A stretch of 12,333 bases of DNA from Sphingomonas sp. GTDB taxonomy: Bacteria; Pseudomonadota; Alphaproteobacteria; Sphingomonadales; Sphingomonadaceae. The position numbers and the translations under genes are program-made. This document shows, one piece after another, positions 7,326 through 12,333 of the stretch. Position 1 is the first letter of the stretch, and every line of letters starts with the position of its first letter. The notes beneath the pieces were generated by a model. The model had not been told where the DNA came from. It did no database searches and saw only the letters and a list, made by a program, of their open reading frames with translations. The stretch is from assembly GCA_025936675.1 (NCBI GenBank), contig JAICSX010000052.1, forward strand, positions 1 through 12,333, in the 5' to 3' direction.

Positions 7326-8687
7326 ATGTTCGGCTTCCTGAAGAAACTGTGGCGCGACCGGCGGGGCAACGCCCTGATCATCGCCGGCGCAGCGCTTCCG
7401 CTGATCGTCGGCTCGGCCGGCCTTGCGAGCGACACCATCCAATGGGCGCTGTGGAAGCGCCAGCTTCAGCGCGTCGCCGACTCGGCTGCGATGGCGGGAA
7501 CTTACGCGATCGTGCGCGGCAACACGGTGGATGACTGCAGCAATGTCGCGACCGCGACTTACACGAGTCCGATCGGCTACGATGTCAAGAAGAACAATCA
7601 TTTGCCGCAGACGCCGGTCTGCTCGGCCGTCAACCCGCCGGCGACAGGAACCTACGCGACCGACAGCAACGCGGTGAAGGTCACGGTGTCCATGCAGCGG
7701 CCGCTGAGCTTCTCCGGCATGTTCCTGAGTGCGACTCCGACCATCACCGCGAGCGCGACCGCGACCATCGTCCCGGGCGGCAAATATTGCGTCGTCAGCC
7801 TGGAAAATACCTCGACGACCGGAATCACGGCGACCGGCAATGCCAACGTCGACCTCGGCTGCGGCATGATCACCAACTCGACCTCGATGACTGCAGCGGT
7901 CGCGACCGGCTCGTCCGAAGTGAACGCGAGCCCGATCGCTGCGGTGGGCGGAATTGCCGCAAGCAACAACTGGGCGAGCGGCACCGTGCTTCAGCCGTTC
8001 ACGATCGCGCAGCCGGACCCGTTCGCGAGCGTGAACCCGCCCGTGAACGCGGATTACCCGAGCGGAAACTGCCCGAGCCTTCGGGAGAACAACACCAACG
8101 ACACGATCGTGGCGAGTTCGTTCAATTCGGCCAATTACACGGCCCTGATCGGCGGCTCGACGGGTGCGATGTGCTTCAGCGACATCAATATCGCCGGAAC
8201 GGTCGCGTTCCCGGATAACAGCGTCATCGTGATCGATGGCGGCTCACTCACTGTCGGCGCGCAGGCCCACGTCAGCTGCACCGGATGCACGTTCGTTCTC
8301 ACCAACCGCAGCGCGAACGGATCAATCGGCAACGTCAACATCACTGCGGGCGCGCAGCTGAACCTCAGCGCACCGGGGACCGACGCGACGGGAGTGGCGG
8401 CGACGTACGAAGGAATCCTTATTTATCAGGATCGCCGCGCAACGGATGGGAATAGTGCGAACAACCAGAGCACGATCAACGGCAACGCCAGCTCGACGCT
8501 GCAGGGCGCATTCTACTTCCCGAGCCAGCAGATGACCTTCAACGGTACCGCGGGCATGTCCACTTCGTGCCTGCAGCTCGTCGCGCGCCGGGTCTATTAC
8601 TCCGGCAATCTCAACATCTCCAACGTCTGCCCGTCGGATTCCGGGGCGGGCGCCTTCACCGGAAGGAAAGTGAGGCTGGTCGCATGA
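7326..8687 (+). CDS. TadG-like pilus assembly protein with beta-rich C-terminal domain
   Basis: 453 residues; the ATG at 7326 gives the family N-terminus, and a GTG at 7179 in the same frame has no support. Residues 12-58 (RRGNALIIAGAALPLIVG... then RQLQRVADSAAMAGTY) match the Tad_N/TadG signature: a single membrane helix, an Asp after it (SDTIQW), and the 'LQ..aDsAAlAG' motif. The long exported part is rich in Thr, Ser, Asn and Gly with regular beta phrases (VIVIDGGSLTVGAQAHVSC, ITAGAQLNLSAPG, LQGAFYFPSQQMTFNG). It ends in a cysteine-bearing ARRVYYSGNLNISNVC motif common to such proteins in related bacteria. No von Willebrand MIDAS motif (DxSxS) is visible, unlike many TadG proteins. It probably acts at the inner-membrane/periplasm face of a Tad pilus. 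The stop overlaps the next gene (ATGA). Confidence 0.85.
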   Translation: MFGFLKKLWRDRRGNALIIAGAALPLIVGSAGLASDTIQWALWKRQLQRVADSAAMAGTYAIVRGNTVDDCSNVATATYTSPIGYDVKKNNHLPQTPVCSAVNPPATGTYATDSNAVKVTVSMQRPLSFSGMFLSATPTITASATATIVPGGKYCVVSLENTSTTGITATGNANVDLGCGMITNSTSMTAAVATGSSEVNASPIAAVGGIAASNNWASGTVLQPFTIAQPDPFASVNPPVNADYPSGNCPSLRENNTNDTIVASSFNSANYTALIGGSTGAMCFSDINIAGTVAFPDNSVIVIDGGSLTVGAQAHVSCTGCTFVLTNRSANGSIGNVNITAGAQLNLSAPGTDATGVAATYEGILIYQDRRATDGNSANNQSTINGNASSTLQGAFYFPSQQMTFNGTAGMSTSCLQLVARRVYYSGNLNISNVCPSDSGAGAFTGRKVRLVA

Positions 8688-9163
8688 TCCGGCCGTTCCG
8701 CAAGCTCCGTGGCGATGAGAGCGGCGCCGCCATCATCGAAATGGCACTGCTGCTACCGGTGCTGGCGACGGTGGTGATCGGCGTTGCCGACATCAGCCGC
8801 GCCTATTCGCAGAAGCTGCTGCTGGAGCAAGCCGCCTATCGCGCCATTGAAAAGGTGCAGCAATACCAGGCAGCAGAAAGCACCTACGACACGCTGAAGG
8901 ATGAAGTCGTGAGCGCGGCCACCGCCGCCGGCTTTTCCGACGTGACGGCAAGCAACGTCACCGTCGACTATTGGCTCGAATGCAACGGCGTACGTCAGTC
9001 GACGTACGATACGAATTGCTCGAGCACCCAGGTGCAGGCGCGCTGGATTTCGGTCGACGTGACGCACAATTTCACGCCGATGTTCGCATCGAGCAAATGG
9101 CCCGGTTCGAACTCCGACGGCTCGTTCACGCTCCACGGCCGCGCCGGTCTGAGGACTCAATGA
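8684..9163 (+). CDS. TadE-like pseudopilin (first)
   Basis: 159 residues, starting at the ATG inside the tadG-like stop, with a purine-rich GGAAGGAAAG site just upstream. Residues 11-40 (DESGAAIIEMALLLPVLATV) form the TadE/prepilin signal: a probable cut after Gly14, Glu19 at +5 of the mature protein, then a long hydrophobic helix. Such pseudopilins are processed by the TadV-type peptidase and initiate or regulate Flp pilus growth. The rest is a small periplasmic domain with Cys100 and Cys112, which could form a disulfide. It overlaps the following gene by ATGA, so this three-gene run should be translated in coupled fashion. Confidence 0.88.
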   Translation: MIRPFRKLRGDESGAAIIEMALLLPVLATVVIGVADISRAYSQKLLLEQAAYRAIEKVQQYQAAESTYDTLKDEVVSAATAAGFSDVTASNVTVDYWLECNGVRQSTYDTNCSSTQVQARWISVDVTHNFTPMFASSKWPGSNSDGSFTLHGRAGLRTQ

Positions 9164-9576
9164 TGCTGCTCAAACGGCTCCTCCGAAACCAACAAGGTGC
9201 GGCGGTCGTCGAGCTGGCGATCTCGCTCCCGGTGCTTGTCACCATGATTTACGGCATCTTCGAGTGCAGCCAGCTCTACGAAGCGAACTCCGGCATGCAG
9301 CACGCGCTCGGCGAGGGAGCGCGCTACGCGACGCTGTGCATCCCCGACACGAATGCCAGCACCGGCTGCGACAATCCGAGCGATACGGACATCGTGGCGC
9401 AGGAAAATGCCAAGCTCTTCGGACCAGCCGGCGGTACGTTCGACGTGCAGACGCCGACCACGAGCACCGGGTACAAGACGCTGACGATCACCTACACCCG
9501 AAGCATGAACTTCCTGCTCTTCAGCGGTCCGACGATCACGCTAACCCGAAGCAAGAAGGTGTACACCGTCACCTGA
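9160..9576 (+). CDS. TadE/TadF-like pseudopilin (second)
   Basis: 138 residues. It starts at ATG ATG (9160/9163) in the stop of the previous gene; GAGG lies five bases upstream. The prepilin signal is QQGAAVVELAISLPVLV: cut after Gly13, Glu18 at +5. The helix is followed by YGIFECSQLY and a loop with Cys60 and Cys70, a likely disulfide pair, then beta strands to the end (YKTLTITYTRS, ITLTRSKKVYTVT). As the second pseudopilin in a pair it takes the place of TadF in canonical tad loci, though it reads like TadE. The gene ends three bases before the stop of a convergent crotonase gene. Confidence 0.87.
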   Translation: MMLLKRLLRNQQGAAVVELAISLPVLVTMIYGIFECSQLYEANSGMQHALGEGARYATLCIPDTNASTGCDNPSDTDIVAQENAKLFGPAGGTFDVQTPTTSTGYKTLTITYTRSMNFLLFSGPTITLTRSKKVYTVT

Positions 9577-9579
9577 GCT

Positions 9580-10350
9580 TCAGCTCGTGCCGGAAAAATC
9601 CGGTGTCCGCTTTTCGAAAAAGGCGGTGATCGCCTCCTTCACTTCCGGAGACTTGAGCCGCTCGGCGAAGACGGAGCCTTCGAGCTGCATCCGTTCGAGG
9701 ACTTCCTCGCGAGCGCCGTGCCGCAGCAGACGTTGAGTCTGGCGAAGAGCTTCGGGCGGCTTGGCGAGCAGCTGTTCGACGATCGCCCGCAGCGCGGCGT
9801 CTAGCTCGCCGCTGGCGCGATGACTGACGAGACCGATCGCGAGCGCCTCGTCGACTCCGAACGGCTCCCCCAGCAGCAGGTAGCGCGCTGCGAGGCGCCG
9901 GCCGGCAATGCGCGGGAGGAGCAACGAGCTGGCCGCTTCGGGCACCAGGCCGAGATCGACGAAGGGCAGTGAGAAGCGAGCGCCTTCCTCAGCGACGACC
10001 AGGTCACAGTGGAGCAGCATGGTGGTGCCGATCCCGACGCAATTGCCGTGGACTGCGGCGACAAGTGGGGTCTCGCATGCGGCGAGTGCGCGCAGGAATC
10101 GCCAGACCGCGATTTCGTCGCCGTTGCGGGTGGAGGCGTCGAGGAAGTCGGCGAGGTCATTGCCGGCGGCGAAGTCCTGCCCTTCGCCCCGAAAAGCTAC
10201 GACGCGGATCGACGGGTCAGCCGAAGCCTTCTCGACTGCATCCGCGAGTGCCGCGTACATTGCCACCGTGATGGCGTTCCGCCGCTCCGGCCGCGCGAGC
10301 GTGATCGAGAGAAGCGCGCCATCTCGCTCGACCCGCACATGCTCGCTCAT
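9580..10350 (-). CDS. crotonase-fold enzyme, probable enoyl-CoA isomerase type
   Basis: 256 residues; ATG at 10350 with GGGGAGAG upstream. The crotonase/enoyl-CoA hydratase fold is clear: [10 protein letters not shown] (~18-27), oxyanion loop [10 protein letters not shown] (60-69) and [20 protein letters not shown] (101-120). Aligned to rat mitochondrial hydratase, however, the first catalytic Glu (144) falls on Thr110 and the second (164) on Phe130. A glutamate does occur at 138 ([14 protein letters not shown]), where the Eci-type delta3-delta2-enoyl-CoA isomerases keep their catalytic Glu. An isomerase or another CoA-ester reaction is therefore more likely than hydration. Acts in fatty-acid or related acyl-CoA breakdown in the cytoplasm. 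No other beta-oxidation gene is nearby. Confidence 0.9.
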   Translation of the reverse strand: MSEHVRVERDGALLSITLARPERRNAITVAMYAALADAVEKASADPSIRVVAFRGEGQDFAAGNDLADFLDASTRNGDEIAVWRFLRALAACETPLVAAVHGNCVGIGTTMLLHCDLVVAEEGARFSLPFVDLGLVPEAASSLLLPRIAGRRLAARYLLLGEPFGVDEALAIGLVSHRASGELDAALRAIVEQLLAKPPEALRQTQRLLRHGAREEVLERMQLEGSVFAERLKSPEVKEAITAFFEKRTPDFSGTS

Positions 10351-10362
10351 TGGCCGCTCTCC

Positions 10363-10382
10363 CCGAATCTGGCCGAATCTGG
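10363..10382. repeat. tandem 10-bp direct repeat between crotonase and transaldolase genes
   Basis: CCGAATCTGG occurs twice, back to back and without mismatch, in the 99-base gap between these divergent genes. It lies 13 bases from the crotonase start codon, so it would be in or near its leader. It could be an operator, or a chance slippage duplication; no known site is recognised. Confidence 0.7.
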
Positions 10383-10449
10383 TGACGCGCAGGGCCTCAC
10401 CGGCTATGGCCCCGTGCATCCAACAAAGCCGGGACAAGCGCAAACCATC

Positions 10450-11103
10450 ATGAAATTCTTCGCCGACACCGCAGAAATCTCCGAAATCCGCGAGCTAGCA
10501 GCAACCGGCCTGCTCGACGGAGTCACGACCAACCCTTCGCTGATCCACAAGTCCGGGCGCAACTTCCTCGACGTGGTCAAGGAGATCGCATCGGTCGTCA
10601 GCGGGCCTGTATCGGCGGAGGTCGTCGCGCTCGATTACGACGGGATGATGCGCGAAGCGGCGGTGCTTCGGAAGATCGCCGATCATATCGCGATCAAGGT
10701 CCCGCTGACGCCTGCCGGACTGAAAGCGTGCAAGGCGCTCAGCGGCGACGGGACGATGGTCAACGTGACCCTGTGCTTCTCGTCCGCGCAGGCGCTGCTC
10801 GCGGCGAAGGCCGGCGCGACCTTCATTTCGCCGTTCATCGGACGGCTCGACGACATCAGCAGCGACGGCATGCAGCTGATCGCCGACATCCGGCTGATCT
10901 ACGACAATTACGATTACGGCACGCAGATCCTGGCGGCCAGCATCCGTCATCCGATGCATATCGTGGACTCGGCCAAGCTCGGCGCCGATGTGGTGACCGC
11001 GCCGCCGAAGATCATCTGGCAGCTGTTCAAGCACCCGCTCACCGACTTGGGAATCGCGAGCTTCCTTAAGGACTGGGAAGCCACCGGTCAGAAAATTGTC
11101 TGA
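10450..11103 (+). CDS. tal: short-type transaldolase (Fsa/TalC family)
   Basis: 217 residues, the usual length for the single-domain TalC/Fsa family; [10 protein letters not shown] is its standard N-terminus, so the ATG at 10450 is right (longer frames to 10009 are shadows). Motifs: GVTTNPSLI (24-32), [11 protein letters not shown] (80-90) with Schiff-base Lys83, [29 protein letters not shown] (127-136), LAASIRH. Two positions separate the activities. Glu57 stands where E. coli FsaA has Gln59, and Phe129 where FsaA has Tyr131. Both are the transaldolase state (EC 2.2.1.2), so this probably moves dihydroxyacetone units between sugar phosphates in the pentose phosphate pathway. Related genes are often labelled fsa. 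The ribosome site is weak. Confidence 0.93.
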   Translation: MKFFADTAEISEIRELAATGLLDGVTTNPSLIHKSGRNFLDVVKEIASVVSGPVSAEVVALDYDGMMREAAVLRKIADHIAIKVPLTPAGLKACKALSGDGTMVNVTLCFSSAQALLAAKAGATFISPFIGRLDDISSDGMQLIADIRLIYDNYDYGTQILAASIRHPMHIVDSAKLGADVVTAPPKIIWQLFKHPLTDLGIASFLKDWEATGQKIV

Positions 11104-11113
11104 CATCAATAGC

Positions 11114-11159
11114 TTGACAGCTCAGCGTTAACCTTTGCGCAACCCTCCGAAGTAAGAAT
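11114..11159 (+). promoter_or_regulatory. possible promoter region of the flp pilin gene
   Basis: A consensus -35 hexamer TTGACA (11114-11119) lacks a good -10 at the normal distance. Downstream are TTAACC (11128-11133), resembling a CtrA half-site, and TAAGAAT (11153-11159), a possible -10. No pairing is fully convincing, so the exact start is open, but the region almost certainly holds the pilin promoter. Confidence 0.3.
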
Positions 11160-11179
11160 TTCTCAAGGGTCCGGCGGTA

Positions 11180-11243
11180 GGTTCCATCCATCCTGCGAAG
11201 TGGACCTGCAGGTTGGGGCGACAACGCCTCTGCACTTGGAACC
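11180..11243 (+). promoter_or_regulatory. structured 5' leader of the pilin mRNA
   Basis: GGTTCC (11180-11185) and AAGTG (11198-11202) together pair with the unbroken CACTTGGAACC (11233-11243), leaving a 12-base bulge. Inside lies a second hairpin: GGGGCG (11215-11220), loop ACAA, CGCCTC (11225-11230). The outer stem ends one base before the ribosome site GAGGAG (11245-11250). The structure may protect the abundant pilin message or tune its translation. Confidence 0.45.
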
Positions 11244-11257
11244 GAGGAGCGAAGACC

Positions 11258-11419
11258 ATGAGCAAGTTTCTGAAGCTGATCAAGAACACCAAGGGCGCGA
11301 CCGCCATCGAGTACGGCCTCATTGCCGCTCTCATCGCCGTTGCGGCGATTGGCGCGATGCAGGGCATCGGCAACAAGCTGAACACCACGTTCAACAACGT
11401 GTCGAACCACCTGAACTAA
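11258..11419 (+). CDS. flp: Flp-type major pilin
   Basis: 53 residues, normal for Flp/PilA pilins; ATG at 11258 with a strong GAGGAG eight bases upstream. The leader MSKFLKLIKNTKG is cut after Gly13, and the mature protein starts ATAIEYGLIAALIAV, with the diagnostic Glu+5/Tyr+6 pair and the hydrophobic helix that packs the fibre. The short tail (GNKLNTTFNNVSNHLN) is typical. It is the structural subunit of a Tad (type IVc) pilus for surface attachment. It stands alone with its own terminator, with no tad assembly genes beside it; the tadG/tadE-like operon is 1.7 kb away, beyond two metabolic genes. Confidence 0.95.
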   Translation: MSKFLKLIKNTKGATAIEYGLIAALIAVAAIGAMQGIGNKLNTTFNNVSNHLN

Positions 11420-11447
11420 GACTTCGCGTCTGGTTCTTGAAGCGTTC

Positions 11448-11485
11448 GGGCGGCGGTGCCGAAAGGCGCCGCCGCCCTTGTATTG
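11448..11485 (+). terminator. hairpin terminator after flp
   Basis: GGGCGGCGGTGCC (11448-11460), loop GAAA (a stable GNRA tetraloop), then GGCGCCGCCGCCC (11465-11477): a 13-pair stem with one G-U. The following CTTGTATT is T-rich for this sequence but not a pure T run. It begins 28 bases after the flp stop and would separate the pilin from the DUF484 gene. Confidence 0.8.
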
Positions 11486-11504
11486 TGCGGCCTATTGTGC
11501 GGCA
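11481..11504. repeat. 12-bp tandem duplication after the pilin terminator
   Basis: TATTGTGCGGCC (11481-11492) is followed at once by TATTGTGCGGCA (11493-11504), 11 of 12 identical. It lies directly beyond the hairpin; it could be a slippage product or a weak operator. No function is visible. Confidence 0.6.
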
Positions 11505-11525
11505 CGTGTGAGCGCAGCCGCAGCG

Positions 11526-11555
11526 TTGTAGGAAATTAACCGGCGCGGGTTTATC
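11526..11555 (+). promoter_or_regulatory. possible promoter giving a near-leaderless DUF484 mRNA
   Basis: TTGTAG (11526-11531), an 18-base spacer, then TTTATC (11550-11555). A start about seven bases later would fall almost on the ATG at 11566. The gene has no ribosome site upstream, which fits a leaderless message, but the hexamers are weak. Confidence 0.3.
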
Positions 11556-11565
11556 CTCCAGCGCA

Positions 11566-12135
11566 ATGGCGACGGTGATCCCCTTCGAAGAGCGCGCGGT
11601 GGCGCATTTGCGCGAGCGGCTCGGCGAAGCGCGCGAGGCGAACGAGGATCTGATCGCCTTCGCGCGCGGCCATTCGGGCGCAGTCGCCTCGATTCACGAA
11701 GCAGTGCTCGCGGCAATCGAGTCCGACGGTGTCGACGGGCTGCTGCACGTCGTCACCCAGGAATGGCCGCTGATTCTCGGAATCGATGCGGTAGCGCTGT
11801 CGCTGATCATCGCCGACAAGGGATTTCGTGCAGACGGCAGCGGAATCCAGCTCGTCGAACCGACGATTCTCAGGCGTGCGATCGACGCGGTCGAAACGGT
11901 CGAGATGCGCAAGGTCGAGCGCGGCCATCCGCTGTTCGGCCCGGCTTGCGACCTGATTCGCGCCGAAGCGCTGATCCGAGTCGATTGCGATGCGCCATTT
12001 CCGAGCGGGCTGCTGGCGCTCGGCCAGCGGGCGGAGCTGAACCTCGATGCCCGGCACGGCTCCGAACTGCTGATGTTCCTCGGGCGGACTCTTGCGGTTA
12101 TGATCCGCAAGTGGCTGACTCAACCGCAGCAATAG
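11566..12135 (+). CDS. DUF484 (GAF-like) protein
   Basis: 189 residues. The N-terminal helix region (LRERLGEAREANEDLIAFARG, ~15-35) and the later LLHVVTQEWPLILGIDAVAL and ELLMFLGRTLAVMIRKWL match the DUF484 family, a GAF-like fold without known ligand. In many proteobacteria DUF484 genes lie directly before xerC (E. coli yigA is the example), and that is so here. The product may be linked to chromosome processing, but this is unproven. No ribosome site precedes the ATG. The downstream xerC-like gene starts inside its last 25 bases. Confidence 0.9.
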   Translation: MATVIPFEERAVAHLRERLGEAREANEDLIAFARGHSGAVASIHEAVLAAIESDGVDGLLHVVTQEWPLILGIDAVALSLIIADKGFRADGSGIQLVEPTILRRAIDAVETVEMRKVERGHPLFGPACDLIRAEALIRVDCDAPFPSGLLALGQRAELNLDARHGSELLMFLGRTLAVMIRKWLTQPQQ

Positions 12136-12333
12136 TTCACCCCGCGGCCGCACTCGCGGCCCAGTGGGGCTCGCATCTCCAGCACGATCGCCGCCGGTCA
12201 CCGCACACGGTCCGCGCGTATGTCGCGACTGCGCACCGCTTGATCGATTTCCTCGGGCAGTACCGCGGTGAAAAAGTGGTGGCAGCGGGCATGCTCGATC
12301 TTAGTGCATCGGACCTCCGCGCATTCCTGGCGC
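12111..12333 (+). CDS. xerC: tyrosine recombinase XerC-like, N-terminal part, 3' partial
   Basis: The frame starts at a GTG at 12111, inside the DUF484 gene, and stays open to the end of the window (74 codons). It reads MADSTAAIVHPAAALAAQW, then HLQHDRRRSPHTVRAYVATAHRLIDFLGQY and LSASDLRAFLA. This is the N-terminal SAM-like core-binding domain of Xer recombinases ('W...L...r..S..Tv.aY......f..fl'). The catalytic Arg/His/Tyr domain lies outside the window. XerC with XerD resolves chromosome dimers at dif. Placement straight after DUF484 is the conserved arrangement, which supports the call over a phage integrase. Confidence 0.85.
   Translation, partial: MADSTAAIVHPAAALAAQWGSHLQHDRRRSPHTVRAYVATAHRLIDFLGQYRGEKVVAAGMLDLSASDLRAFLA

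Noticed and set aside
9590..9603. CCGGA/TCCGG hairpin as terminator of the pseudopilin operon
   Set aside because: Only five strong pairs and no T run follows; it also codes the end of the crotonase. Kept only as a remark.
12111..12333. Phage or integron integrase, marking a mobile element edge
   Set aside because: Position directly after DUF484 is the conserved xerC arrangement; no attachment site, tRNA or other mobile gene is seen.

Overview
This is a GC-rich bacterial chromosome segment, most likely from an alphaproteobacterium of the Sphingomonadales. That placement is an inference from the gene families: a transaldolase / DUF484 / XerC-type recombinase neighbourhood, a Flp pilin, TadE/TadG-type pilus proteins and a TPR protein of the alphaproteobacterial cyclase-associated type. 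No rRNA, tRNA, CRISPR array or insertion sequence was seen. Coding density is high; the longest gap between genes is 216 bases.

Region 1 (1-7109). The 3' end of a large TPR protein, cut by the window edge, runs on the plus strand. It meets a minus-strand block of six genes, read from right to left. These are a TelA-family protein, an XpaC-like two-helix membrane protein (ATGA overlap), a multi-pass membrane protein with a PDZ-like and a GAF-like region but no kinase domain, and then, after an 82-base gap with a candidate promoter, three exported proteins: a glycine-zipper surface-antigen-like protein, a ClpP-fold periplasmic protein with a Ser/His pair, and a FecR-like protein. Together they look like an envelope-directed module, probably two transcription units.

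Region 2 (7110-9576). A divergent intergenic region carries a good telA promoter candidate. It leads to a compact plus-strand operon of a TadG-like protein and two TadE-like pseudopilins, joined by two successive ATGA stop/start overlaps. These are minor components of a Tad (type IVc) pilus. The ATPase, secretin and prepilin peptidase are not in the window.

Region 3 (9580-12333). A minus-strand crotonase-fold enzyme lacks both hydratase glutamates but has a glutamate where the enoyl-CoA isomerases keep theirs. It is divergent from a short transaldolase whose active-site residues point to transaldolase rather than fructose-6-phosphate aldolase. Next come an isolated Flp pilin gene with a structured leader and a strong hairpin terminator, a DUF484 protein, and the start of a tyrosine recombinase (XerC-like) that begins at a GTG inside the DUF484 gene. 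The pilin appears to be inserted as its own unit between housekeeping genes.

The most interesting items are the kinase-less PDZ/membrane/GAF sensor next to telA-xpaC, the exported trio downstream of it, and the nested hairpin leader of the pilin gene.
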